A DNA stretch of 64,000 nt, from positions 248,001 to 312,000 of the forward strand of contig CAVTIR010000008.1 of NCBI GenBank assembly GCA_963734665.1, read 5' to 3'. Below the pieces are notes generated by a model. That model saw only the letters and a list, made by a program, of their open reading frames with translations, did no database searches and was not told where the DNA came from. Shown piece by piece: positions 25,999 through 33,553 of the stretch. Source of the stretch: Trebonia sp963734665 (lineage in GTDB: Bacteria; Actinomycetota; Actinomycetes; Streptosporangiales; Streptosporangiaceae). The stretch's first letter is position 1; each line of letters begins with the position of its first letter. The position numbers and the translations under genes are program-made.

Positions 25999-26211
25999 AT
26001 GAACATCTCGTACTTGATCTATCAGGCCGAGCGGCCACGCAGCTCGGCGGAGCAGCGGGAGGCGGACGTGCGGGCAGGCGAGCTGGCGGCGGCTGTCGCC
26101 CGGCTTGGCCGCTCCCTGCGGCGCCCGGCCACGGGGAACCAAGACGCGAGGCGGGAGGGTCTGTGCCCGGCTAGGGAGACCCTCTCATGCGCGATCCCGC
26201 GCCCTCGGTAA
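25999..26211 (+). CDS. Small soluble protein, unknown function
   Basis: 70 residues, ATG at 25999 with a strong GGGAGG site. The N-terminus MNISYLIYQAERPRS and the helix AEQREADVRAGELAAAVARL, ending in a basic GRSLRRP tail, look like the short helical proteins found widely in actinobacteria. A strong intrinsic terminator begins two bases after its stop, supporting a real monocistronic gene. Confidence 0.75.
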   Translation: MNISYLIYQAERPRSSAEQREADVRAGELAAAVARLGRSLRRPATGNQDARREGLCPARETLSCAIPRPR

Positions 26212-26213
26212 GC

Positions 26214-26262
26214 GGCGGATCGGCGGCTACCTGGCGGGGCCGCCGATCCGCCTTTTTCTTTA
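26214..26262 (+). terminator. Strong intrinsic terminator
   Basis: GGCGGATCGGCGG (26214-26226) pairs perfectly with CCGCCGATCCGCC (26240-26252) around a 13-base loop and is followed by TTTTTCTTT. Textbook Rho-independent terminator for the 70-residue gene ending at 26211. Confidence 0.93.
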
Positions 26263-26536
26263 TCGCGTTACCGAGTGGCGTCGGTCGTTCAACCCGCTGC
26301 TGCACCTGGTGATCCCGCTGGCCGCGGCGATCGCCGTCGGGTTCGTCGTCTACAACAACGTGATCCCGGTGCCGCCCTACCCGATTAACATCGCGCTCCC
26401 ACTGGCGGGCGGCTGGGCGGTCGTCGGTATCGTGGCCACCGTGTTCCTGGTGCGGTCGGGGCGGATCGGGTGGCTGGACGCGTCCACCCGCGAGTTCGAC
26501 GAGTCCGGCCAGCCAAGCGAGTCCGGTCTGGACTGA
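26251..26536 (+). pseudogene. 3' remnant of an APC-family amino acid permease
   Basis: The frame after the terminator reads EWRRSFNPLLHLVIPLAAAI, then VPPYPINIALPLAGGWAVVG and ATVFLVRSGRIGWLDASTRE. That is the last two membrane helices and the C-terminal tail of an amino acid/polyamine (APC) permease. No start codon follows the terminator before the conserved part, and about 400 upstream residues are missing. Its stop overlaps the murQ ATG (TGATG), so murQ may once have been coupled to a permease gene. Confidence 0.65.
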
Positions 26537-27489
26537 TGGCGGGTCCCTTTGAGCCGGGGGGCACCGCACACGTGTCCCCGGGCACGCGGCTGGCCAACTC
26601 GCCCACCGAGGCTCGCAATGCCCGGAGCCTGGACATCGACGTCCTGCCAACACTGTCCGTGCTTGAGCTGATCAACGACGAGGACTCGTCGGTGGCGGGG
26701 GCAGTCCGCCGGGCGCTGCCCGAGCTCGCGCTCGTCGTGGACGCCGCCTCCCGCGCGCTGCGGGACGGCGGCCACGTGCACTACTTCGGCGCCGGCACGT
26801 CCGGACGGCTCGCGGTGCTTGACGCCGCCGAGCTCGGGCCGACCTTCGGCCTGCCCGCCGGGGTAGTCATCGCGCACATCGCAGGCGGCGACACCGCGCT
26901 CGTCGAGGCCGTCGAGGGCGCCGAGGATGACGCGGCGGCCGGTGCGGCCGCCGCCGCAGGCGTGACCGCCCTTGATGTCGTGATCGGGCTGAGCGCCTCG
27001 GGCTCCGCCTCCTATGTCGGCGGCGCGCTCCAGCACGCGGCCTCGGCCGGCGCGGTGACAGCGCTGTTCACGTCGAACCCGCGAGCGCCGCTGGGCGCGC
27101 ACGCGTCCGTGATCGTCTGCGCGGACACCGGCGCGGAGGTGATCACCGGGTCCACCAGGCTCAAGGCGGGGACGGCGCAGAAGCTGCTACTCAACTCCTT
27201 CTCCACCGCGCTCATGGTGCGGGACGGGCGGACGTTCTCCAACCTGATGATCCGGCTCGCGCCGGTCAACGAGAAGCTGCGGGGGCGGCAGGTCCGGCTG
27301 CTCAGCCAGGCGTCGGGCGCGCCGGCGACCGACTGCGCCGCGGCGCTCGCCGCCGCCGACGGGGACGTCAGCGTGGCGCTCGTCATGCTGCTCGCCGGTG
27401 CGGACGCGGCGGCGGCGCGAGTCGCCCTGGAGCAGTCGGGCGGCAGCGCGCGGGTCGCCATCGCGCGGCTGCGGGAACCGGGCGCCTGA
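26536..27489 (+). CDS. murQ: N-acetylmuramic acid 6-phosphate etherase
   Basis: 317 residues from the ATG at 26536 (overlapping the previous stop). Family signatures include SPTEARNARSLDID, NDEDSSVAGAVRRALP, the SIS-domain sugar-phosphate loop HYFGAGTSGRLAVLDAAELGPTF, GLSASGSASYV and GAEVITGSTRLKAGTAQKLLLN. The enzyme cleaves the lactyl ether of MurNAc-6-phosphate to GlcNAc-6-phosphate and lactate in peptidoglycan recycling. The convergent gene at 27514 encodes an amino-sugar kinase that could supply its substrate. A C-terminal UBA-like helix pair (VALVMLLAGADAAAARVALEQ) is normal for the family. Confidence 0.97.
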   Translation: MAGPFEPGGTAHVSPGTRLANSPTEARNARSLDIDVLPTLSVLELINDEDSSVAGAVRRALPELALVVDAASRALRDGGHVHYFGAGTSGRLAVLDAAELGPTFGLPAGVVIAHIAGGDTALVEAVEGAEDDAAAGAAAAAGVTALDVVIGLSASGSASYVGGALQHAASAGAVTALFTSNPRAPLGAHASVIVCADTGAEVITGSTRLKAGTAQKLLLNSFSTALMVRDGRTFSNLMIRLAPVNEKLRGRQVRLLSQASGAPATDCAAALAAADGDVSVALVMLLAGADAAAARVALEQSGGSARVAIARLREPGA

Positions 27490-27513
27490 CGCGCTTCGCG
27501 TGAGGCGCCTGGG

Positions 27514-28413
27514 TCATGCGTCCGCTCCTTGTCTGCCCGCGGCCCGACTGGCGAGCCGCACCGCACCCGCAACTGGCTGGCCGGCGAGCACGTGAAACTC
27601 GGTGCCTGGCAGCACCGCGAGCACGGCGTGGCGTACCGCGTCCGCGAAAACCGTGCTGCCTGACAGGCCGCCCCCGAGCACCACCGGCAGCGCGGCCGGC
27701 CCGGCGAGCCGCTCGACCGTGGTCACGGCCAGGGCGGCAACCGCAGCGGCCGCGCGCGCCACGATGTCTTCGGCCGCCGGATCGATGCTGTCGGTGACCT
27801 GGCTGGCGTGCCTGGCCCACTGCCGAGGCAGGTGGGGCTGCTGGTAGTAGGAGCGCTGCAGTTCGGCGAGGTCGCTGGCGCCCGTCGCCGTGAGCAGCCG
27901 CGCGCCAAGGTCACCCTGCGGCTGGCCCCGGTCCCGCCGGCTCAGCAGCACCCGGAGCGCCTCGCGCACCACCCAGTACCCGCTGCCCTCGTCGCCGAGC
28001 AGGTATCCCCAGCCACCCACCTGCGCCGTCCGGCCCCGGTACGCGCCGACCGCGGCCGATCCTGTGCCGCAGATGACCGCTACCCCGTCGTCGAGTCCTG
28101 CGGCGGGCAGCAAGAGCATGGCGTCATTGACAATCTCGACGGCAGCGCACAAAGGCGAGAGCTTGGCGTACAAGAACTCCGCCGCTCCGGGCACGCTCAG
28201 TCCGGCGGTCCCCGCGCAGATGGCGTCGAGTCGCGTGATGTCGTTGAGCGGCAGTCCGGCGAAGAGCTCTTCCAGGGCCGCCTCCGCCCTCGCCTGGCCG
28301 ACCGCGGGGATGCTCGCGCTGCCCGCCTCGCTTTCTGCGACGATCTCGCCGTCAGCGCACAGCCGGGCGCGGCTCCCCGTGCCGCCGATGTCAATGCCAA
28401 GCACCATGATCAT
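27514..28413 (-). CDS. N-acetylhexosamine kinase (BadF/BadG/GlcNAc-kinase family), MurK-like
   Basis: About 297-299 residues (ATG at 28413 or 28407). ASKHA fold: phosphate-1 loop VLGIDIGGTGSRARL, AICAGTAGLSVPG, catalytic/connect segment IVNDAMLLLPA, phosphate-2 loop AVICGTGSAAVGAYRG, then VGGWGYLLGDEGSGYWV (family hallmark) and the adenosine motif LPVVLGGGLSGS. It phosphorylates GlcNAc and/or MurNAc with ATP. Its position tail-to-tail with murQ suggests MurNAc phosphorylation for recycling; that specificity is inference. Confidence 0.9.
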   Translation of the reverse strand: MIMVLGIDIGGTGSRARLCADGEIVAESEAGSASIPAVGQARAEAALEELFAGLPLNDITRLDAICAGTAGLSVPGAAEFLYAKLSPLCAAVEIVNDAMLLLPAAGLDDGVAVICGTGSAAVGAYRGRTAQVGGWGYLLGDEGSGYWVVREALRVLLSRRDRGQPQGDLGARLLTATGASDLAELQRSYYQQPHLPRQWARHASQVTDSIDPAAEDIVARAAAAVAALAVTTVERLAGPAALPVVLGGGLSGSTVFADAVRHAVLAVLPGTEFHVLAGQPVAGAVRLASRAAGRQGADA

Positions 28414-28645
28414 GCCCTGAGCCTACGGCTGGCCGGCAGTCCCGTCTTCCGCTAACTCCCTTAGGCCGGAAGAGCCCGCTCTGCCCCGCTAGGTCCGCAA
28501 ACCAATCGGCCAAGGGACGTCAACGTGCCCCTCGGCCCTTCGCCGGAGGTGGTGTCCCTGACGCCGGTGAACCGCCCGCCGAGTTGATCCGTTTGCCAAT
28601 GGTGACGGCAACTCTTTGGCAATGAGCGTCGCGGGCAGGTGATGC

Positions 28646-29605
28646 ATGCGGATCGACCACCCGGATTCCGGCCAGCCCGACGCGCCCCGCCCTGGCTCCG
28701 CCGATCACGGTGATCGCGGGACCGATGCTGGCACTCCCCGGAAGCGGCCGGACGCGGCCGTCAGCCGGGAGGACCAGATCGCCGAGCATGCCCGGTACCG
28801 GGAGACCGTCGAGGCCGCCTTCCAGTCGGCGGCCGACCGCGATACCTGGGCTGAGGCGGTCCCTGGACTGCAAGCCACCTGGGAAGAACACAAAGAGCGA
28901 TATCCCGAACGAGTTCGTGCTTCGCCGCATACTGAACCCGATGGCACCTGGATCTGCGGCGAACACCGCAGGCTCGACCCTGAGCAGAACACCGAAGCGA
29001 GTAAGGCGCACGCCGACCTGGCCGACGAAGCCGACCGGCACATCCTTCCCGCCCTGCGCCGCGTCGAAGCCGCCGACCCTGACCGGCGACTCGCCGGTCT
29101 TGAGCACATGGTGAAGGGCGAAGACAGGCTGAAGGAAAAGCTCGCAGATGAGCTTTTCGGGAAGGGGAAAGCGGTCAGGGAGGCGCTGACCGAGGTCCCG
29201 GACGCTGTCCGATTCACGCTCTGCTACGAACACGGACGCTACGCTGAGGGTGTTCTGGCCGACGTCGACCGGCTTAAAGCGGAAGGGTTCGAGCTGATCA
29301 AACTGAAGAACCTCTGGACGGACAACCAGTACAAGGGCATCAACAGTCAATGGCGCAGGGCAGAGACCGGCTCACGTTTCGAGATGCAGTTCCACACGCG
29401 GGAGAGCCTGGAGGCCAAGGAGTTGACGCACCAGGCGTACGAGCGGATTCGCGGGTTGGACGCCACGCCTGCCGAACGCCGGGAGGCCAGGGACTTCCAA
29501 CGCCGAGTAAACGCCCTACTACCTACTCCCCCAGGTACTGACCGCATTAGGAACTACCCGGAGAAGACTGATGACCGACAAGATCACTTACTTCGCGATC
29601 ATTGA
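28646..29605 (+). CDS. RelA/SpoT-fold toxin-like protein
   Basis: 319 residues. The C-terminal half matches the nucleotidyl-pyrophosphate synthetase fold: PDAVRFTLCYEHGRYAEGV (D-xx-R strand), KLKNLWTDNQYKGINSQW (equivalent of the Y-K-GY-S/H segment) and RFEMQFHTRESLEAKELTH (equivalent of E-IQ-RT). The N-terminal half is charged and helical, like the linker of a cut-down polymorphic toxin. Known relatives pyrophosphorylate adenine nucleotides or tRNA. The next gene overlaps by 35 bp and is the probable immunity protein. No secretion signal is visible. Family assignment is by motif pattern only; catalytic activity unproven. Confidence 0.6.
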   Translation: MRIDHPDSGQPDAPRPGSADHGDRGTDAGTPRKRPDAAVSREDQIAEHARYRETVEAAFQSAADRDTWAEAVPGLQATWEEHKERYPERVRASPHTEPDGTWICGEHRRLDPEQNTEASKAHADLADEADRHILPALRRVEAADPDRRLAGLEHMVKGEDRLKEKLADELFGKGKAVREALTEVPDAVRFTLCYEHGRYAEGVLADVDRLKAEGFELIKLKNLWTDNQYKGINSQWRRAETGSRFEMQFHTRESLEAKELTHQAYERIRGLDATPAERREARDFQRRVNALLPTPPGTDRIRNYPEKTDDRQDHLLRDH

Positions 29606-29828
29606 TGAATCCAGCAGCCGCGCTCGCCCATCCGGAGTGCTGCGACGCGTGGAGAACGACGAAGGCGAGATCGACGAGATCTTCTCTCAGAACCTGACCT
29701 GGGAGTTCTCCCCGCTCCTCTACTCCGCAGAGAACGGCGATCTGACCAACGACTTCACAGAGATCACCGAGGATGAGGCCAACGAAATCGTCGACCGGAT
29801 CCGGTTCGAGGCCAGCCGGGGCGAGTAG
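29571..29828 (+). CDS. Small acidic protein, probable immunity partner
   Basis: 85 residues, strongly acidic (about 22 Asp/Glu), ATG at 29571 preceded by GGAGAAG and overlapping the 3' end of the toxin-like gene. Blocks ITYFAIIDESSSRARPSGVLRR, NLTWEFSPLLYSAENGD and ITEDEANEIVDRIR recur in small actinobacterial proteins next to such toxins. Acidic composition, overlap and genome context support an immunity function; direct evidence is lacking. Confidence 0.6.
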   Translation: MTDKITYFAIIDESSSRARPSGVLRRVENDEGEIDEIFSQNLTWEFSPLLYSAENGDLTNDFTEITEDEANEIVDRIRFEASRGE

Positions 29829-29858
29829 CCCGCAGTGGTGAGCCTGGGCGAGTCCAGG

Positions 29859-30196
29859 GACATCAGCAACGCCTTCACCGACCTGTGGGCGGTTGATGAC
29901 TTCACCACCATCTCACCCACGCCCGCGAGGTGGCCAGTGCCGGGCTGCTGCAAGCGGGGCACTACCGGTGGCTGCACAGCACTATCCGGGGCTTGATCCA
30001 GGAGGCCGCGCCGCAGGCGGCAACCGCCGACCCCGGATACCCGGACTACACGGCACACGTCCTGCTCGGCGCCCTACGCGTCGACCTCATCGACGAGCTG
30101 CTCGCCACCGGACACACCCCGCAGCAGATCCGGCGCGCGCAAGCCGCGCTAGCGCGCCGGGTCCTCGCCGAGGAGGCAAGCGCCACCGAGGATTAG
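29859..30196 (+). pseudogene. Fused remnants: fic 3' scrap plus C-terminal part of a TetR-type regulator
   Basis: 29859-29884 repeats, with one or two changes, the fic segment encoding INAFTDL (fic 33110-33135). From about 29905 the frame switches to LTHAREVASAGLLQAGHYRW, then LHSTIRGLIQEA and HVLLGALRVDLIDELLATGH, which looks like the ligand-binding C-terminal domain of a TetR regulator without its DNA-binding part. A GTG at 29930 could start an 88-residue protein, but there is no complete domain. Best read as decayed sequence left by rearrangement around the hipBA-fic module. Confidence 0.55.
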
Positions 30197-30207
30197 ATCC
30201 CGCCTTC

Positions 30208-30259
30208 TAATGACGGTCATATTCTTCATTAAGAGCTATACTTACGAATATGACCGCTG
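30208..30259 (+). promoter_or_regulatory. hipBA promoter/operator with 11-bp inverted repeat over the start codon
   Basis: CGGTCATATTC (30214-30224) and GAATATGACCG (30246-30256) form a perfect inverted repeat with 21 bp between; the right arm contains the hipB ATG at 30250. The spacer is AT-rich (TTAAGAG..TATACTTA) and could hold the -10 element. HipB-type repressors bind such dyads and repress their own operon. A diverged copy of this whole segment occurs at 33239-33290. The message would be leaderless or nearly so, as no ribosome site precedes the ATG. Confidence 0.7.
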
Positions 30260-30564
30260 CTAAGCATCCGGGCGTCACGCCACTCTCGGTGGCGCGAGCG
30301 CTGCGCGTGCTCGGGACGCACGTGTCGAACTGGCGGAAGCTGAACCGCCTGACGGCGGCCCAGGTCGCCGAGCGAGCGGGGATCTCGCGGGACACACTGC
30401 GCGCGATCGAGCAGGGGAAGGGCACCGCGAGCACGGAGAACCTGCTTCGCGTGCTGCGCATCATCGGCATCATGGACGTCGTCGTGAAGTCGGCAGATCC
30501 TTACGAGACCGATGTCGGGCGGCTTCGCATGGACGAGATCCTGCCCAAGCGGGTGCGAGACTGA
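30250..30564 (+). CDS. hipB: HipB-like antitoxin, XRE family helix-turn-helix
   Basis: 104 residues. The HTH is RLTAAQVAERAGISRDTLRAIEQGKGTASTENLLRVL-like (about residues 36-70), with the XRE recognition helix ISRDTLRAIEQG. The C-terminal tail (DPYETDVGRLRMDEILPKRVRD) is typical of HipB proteins and may contact HipA. Its TGA overlaps the hipA ATG (ATGATGG junction at 30562-30566), so the two are translationally coupled. It should repress the operon together with HipA through the dyad at 30214-30256. Confidence 0.88.
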   Translation: MTAAKHPGVTPLSVARALRVLGTHVSNWRKLNRLTAAQVAERAGISRDTLRAIEQGKGTASTENLLRVLRIIGIMDVVVKSADPYETDVGRLRMDEILPKRVRD

Positions 30565-31904
30565 TGGCCGAACGGGACCCTGTCGAGGTCACCGTGGAGA
30601 TTGATGGGCAGGAACTGGCCGCAGGGACTCTCTGGGTTCATGAGCGCGGCGGGCAGACTGCGTCGTTCCGTTATGCGGACTCCTACCTGACCAGTCCCAG
30701 CAGTTACGCACTCGACCCAGTGCTGCCCAAGGCAGCTGGCGTGTTCCATACGCCGCCGGATTCGGCCGTGTTCAGTGCCTTCGCCGACAGCGCCCCTGAC
30801 CGCTGGGGGGAGAACCTCATGCGGCGCGAGGAACGGGAGCGCGCCCGCGCGGCAGCCGCCACCCCACGGACGCTGGGCAAGGCGGATTTCCTGCTTGGCG
30901 TCCGAGACGATACCCGCCAGGGGGCCATCCGGTTCCGGCGACCACAGGGTGGCAGTTATTACTCAGCGCACCGGAACGCGGTTCCGCGTCTGATCGAGGT
31001 TGCCCGACTGCTGCGCGCTGCGGAGCGACTGGAGGCGGAAGGCACCTTCGATCGTGACATCGCGGATCTCATCGACGCAGGCAGCTCGCTCGGCGGCGCG
31101 CGGCCCAAGGCCGCGATCACCGACGCGTCCGGACGGCTGACAATCGCCAAATTCCCACGATCCGGCAGCGACGAGTGGGACGCGCCCGCTTGGGAGGAGG
31201 TACAGCTGCGGCTCGCCCGGCGGGCCGGCCTGACTGTTGCCGAGTCGGAATTGCTGCCCATCGCTGGACGACATGTCCTGCTCGTGGACCGTTTCGACCG
31301 GCAGCGCGGCCACCGGATCGGGTTCGCCAGTGCGCTCACCATGCTGGAAGCCAGCGACGGGGAACAGCGTAGCTACCTTGAGATCGGCGAGGTAATCGAG
31401 CGGTACTCCCCCAGGGCCGACGCTGACCTGCGAGAACTGTACCGGCGGATCATCTTCTCGATCCTCACCGCGAACACCGACGACCACCTGCGCAACCACG
31501 CCTTCTTGCGCGAACGCGACGGCTGGGCACTGTCTCCGGCTTACGACCTGAACCCTAACCCGGACAACCCGAGCCGGCTGAGCACAGCCATCGACCTCGA
31601 CGACAATCGCGCGAGCATCGAGACTGCGATCTCAGTCAGCAGCTACTTCCGCCTTCCGGCCGCTGAGGCACGCATGATCGTCGGCGATATCGAACGGGCG
31701 ACATCCCACTGGCGGCATGAGGCCGCCGGACTCGGCCTGCCCAGACAACAGATCGACCGCATGGTGGACGCCTACGAGACAGCAGAGCGAAGGACAGCGC
31801 GGGCGCTGTCCTTATTAAGGGTGATGACCGAACGGGACCCCGTCGAGGTCTCTGCACAGATCGACCAGCGGGTCGCGAACCCGTTCAACACGCCTCCTTA
31901 TTAA
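30564..31904 (+). CDS. hipA: HipA-like serine/threonine kinase toxin
   Basis: 446 residues. N-subdomain: GQTASFRYADSYL and FADSAPDRWGENLMRR (HipA N-terminal block). The Ser-containing Gly loop SSLGGARPKA is followed by LTIAKFP with the ATP-site Lys. The catalytic loop is LTANTDDHLRNHAF, and LSPAYDLNPNP carries the metal-binding Asp. HipA kinases phosphorylate aminoacyl-tRNA synthetases or other translation factors and cause persistence. The last 27 residues (from MTERDPVEVSAQI) repeat the protein's own N-terminus (MAERDPVEVTVEI), so the 3' end is a read-through into a stub of a second hipA copy. Confidence 0.92.
   Translation: MAERDPVEVTVEIDGQELAAGTLWVHERGGQTASFRYADSYLTSPSSYALDPVLPKAAGVFHTPPDSAVFSAFADSAPDRWGENLMRREERERARAAAATPRTLGKADFLLGVRDDTRQGAIRFRRPQGGSYYSAHRNAVPRLIEVARLLRAAERLEAEGTFDRDIADLIDAGSSLGGARPKAAITDASGRLTIAKFPRSGSDEWDAPAWEEVQLRLARRAGLTVAESELLPIAGRHVLLVDRFDRQRGHRIGFASALTMLEASDGEQRSYLEIGEVIERYSPRADADLRELYRRIIFSILTANTDDHLRNHAFLRERDGWALSPAYDLNPNPDNPSRLSTAIDLDDNRASIETAISVSSYFRLPAAEARMIVGDIERATSHWRHEAAGLGLPRQQIDRMVDAYETAERRTARALSLLRVMTERDPVEVSAQIDQRVANPFNTPPY
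31727..31822 (+). repeat. 96-bp direct repeat copy A (hipA 3' end)
   Basis: This stretch encodes GLGLPRQQIDRMVDAYETAE and on to SLLRV and ends in CCTTATTAAGGGT. It recurs at 33332-33427 with only three differences (GAC/GAT, TAC/TAT, CTG/CTC), all synonymous. The two copies flank the fic gene. Confidence 0.92.
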
Positions 31905-31933
31905 GGGTTATAGGATAACCCTTAATAAGGAGG
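31893..31933. repeat. Perfect 19-bp-arm palindrome covering the fic ribosome-binding site
   Basis: CCTCCTTATTAAGGGTTAT (31893-31911) and its exact inverse (31915-31933) surround a 3-base loop. The right arm ends in AAGGAGG, the fic ribosome site, four bases before ATG 31938. In RNA the hairpin would hide that site. As DNA it is a strong operator or recombination site candidate. The half-motif CCTTATTAAGGGT also occurs singly at 31810-31822 and 33416-33427. Confidence 0.95.
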
Positions 31934-31937
31934 CTCC

Positions 31938-33263
31938 ATGTCAAAGGTTATTCAGCGGCACTGGGTCGGCAACCCGGACGCGCTATCGCGGCGTGGACGA
32001 ATGCCCTGTGACTACGAAGCGTACGTCCCAGATCCTCTGCTGGGCAGGGCGGTCACGCTCGACGGTGATGTCGCCGCTGACGTCGCGGACGCCGAGGTGG
32101 CGCTCACGAGGCTGAACGCTCAGGCAACCGCGCTGGCGGACACCGAGGGGCTGGCCCGGCTACTGCTCCGCGCGGAGTCGGTGGCCTCATCCCGCATCGA
32201 GGGCCTTGAGGTTAGCGCACGCAAACTGCTCCGAACCGAGGCAGCGCGTGAGCTCGGTGAACGGACCATTGACCTGACCGCCACCGAGGTTCTCGGCAAC
32301 ATCAACGCCATGAACGGCGCGGTCCGCGAGATCGGCCCCGGCGACCCGATAACGGTGGAGACCCTGCTTGGCTTCCACCAGCGCCTGATGGCAAACTCGC
32401 GCCTCGCGGCACATGCTGGCAGGCTCCGTGAGCAGCAAAACTGGATCGGGGGCAGCGACTACAACCCCTGCTCGGCGGCATTCGTGCCGCCGCCGCCCGA
32501 CCTGGTGCCCGGCCTGATCGACGACCTCTGCGCGTTTTGCAATGACGACTCACTGCCCGCCGTGGCCCAGGCCGCGCTCGCACACGCGCAATTCGAGACC
32601 ATCCATCCGTTCGCGGACGGCAACGGACGGACCGGCCGCGGACTCATCCAGCTAGTGATGCGCCGTCGCGGGCTGGCCACCCGGGTGCTGCCCCCGGTCT
32701 CGCTGGTTCTGGCGACCTGGGCCAGGGACTACGTCGACGGGCTCACGGCCACCCGGTACCGGGGACCCGCGACTGGAGAGGCCGCACGGGCCGGGCTCAA
32801 TCAGTGGATCGGCACTTTCGCCGGGGCTTGCGTGCGGGCGGCGCAAGACGCGGCCTCCTTCGAGGAGCGGGTCGAGCAGATCGAGAGCCAGTGGCGTGCC
32901 CAGGTCGGGCAGATCAGGAGCGGATCGGCAACGGACCTGCTGCTCCGGGCGCTGCCCGGCGCGCCGATCCTGTCGGCCAGCGCCGCCGCCCAGCTAACCG
33001 GGCGCAGCTTCCCACAGGCCAACGAGGCGATCGGACGGCTCGTCTCGGCCGGAGTGCTCACCCAGATCAGCGTGGGGAAACGGAACCGGGCCTTCGAGGC
33101 CAAGGAAATCATCAACGCCTTCACCGACCTTGAGCGGCGACTCGCCAGCCCAGAGGGGGACACGCGCAGTTCCGAACCGAGCAGGCCGGTACCGCCCCGC
33201 CGACCATCCTTATCGGCCTTTCCGTTCCAGGCCCAAGTTAATGACGGCTCTGCTCGTCGTTAA
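31938..33263 (+). CDS. Fic family protein AMP-transferase
   Basis: 441 residues. The Fic core motif HPFADGNGRTGR is complete (223-234; catalytic His223, Asp227, Arg231/Arg234 anion hole). An N-terminal inhibitory helix motif SSRIEGL (84-90, Glu88) precedes it, so this is a class II, self-inhibited Fic enzyme. A winged-helix C-terminal domain follows (ILSASAAAQLTGRSFPQANEAI). It would AMPylate target hydroxyls when inhibition is relieved. The last eight or so residues are encoded by what looks like a relic of the hipBA promoter. The strong palindrome upstream implies tight control, possibly by the HTH domain itself or by HipB. Confidence 0.92.
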   Translation: MSKVIQRHWVGNPDALSRRGRMPCDYEAYVPDPLLGRAVTLDGDVAADVADAEVALTRLNAQATALADTEGLARLLLRAESVASSRIEGLEVSARKLLRTEAARELGERTIDLTATEVLGNINAMNGAVREIGPGDPITVETLLGFHQRLMANSRLAAHAGRLREQQNWIGGSDYNPCSAAFVPPPPDLVPGLIDDLCAFCNDDSLPAVAQAALAHAQFETIHPFADGNGRTGRGLIQLVMRRRGLATRVLPPVSLVLATWARDYVDGLTATRYRGPATGEAARAGLNQWIGTFAGACVRAAQDAASFEERVEQIESQWRAQVGQIRSGSATDLLLRALPGAPILSASAAAQLTGRSFPQANEAIGRLVSAGVLTQISVGKRNRAFEAKEIINAFTDLERRLASPEGDTRSSEPSRPVPPRRPSLSAFPFQAQVNDGSARR

Positions 33264-33290
33264 TAGCTGTACTTGCGGCTACACCCGCCG
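33239..33290 (+). promoter_or_regulatory. Relic of a second hipBA promoter
   Basis: Aligned base by base with 30208-30259, about two thirds of positions agree, including TAATGACGG, TTAANAGCTNTACTT and CCCGC/GACCGC. It overlaps the fic stop and is followed directly by hipA 3' sequence (33332-33427), as though the body of a hipBA operon had been deleted. The inverted repeat is lost, so it is probably inactive. Confidence 0.6.
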
Positions 33291-33331
33291 TTAACGATCT
33301 GTGTGTTGGCGGCATGGGTCGCCGCCGACAG

Positions 33332-33427
33332 CCGGACTCGGCCTGCCCAGACAACAGATCGACCGCATGGTGGATGCCTATGAGACAGCAGAGCGAAGGA
33401 CAGCGCGGGCGCTCTCCTTATTAAGGG
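33332..33427 (+). repeat. 96-bp direct repeat copy B (isolated hipA 3' end)
   Basis: It matches 31727-31822 at 93 of 96 positions, with all three changes synonymous in the hipA frame. There is no hipA upstream of it. The rest of 33264-33553 holds no gene. Confidence 0.92.
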
Positions 33428-33553
33428 TTATCCGACTGCACTGCCCAGGTGGGCGCGGCCAGGCTGATGATCACGGCAAGCGCGCAGGGCGATCCCGGCT
33501 GGGGCTGATGGCGGTTCTGCTTGAGCCGGGACCGCTCTGCCTGGCCAGAGGTT

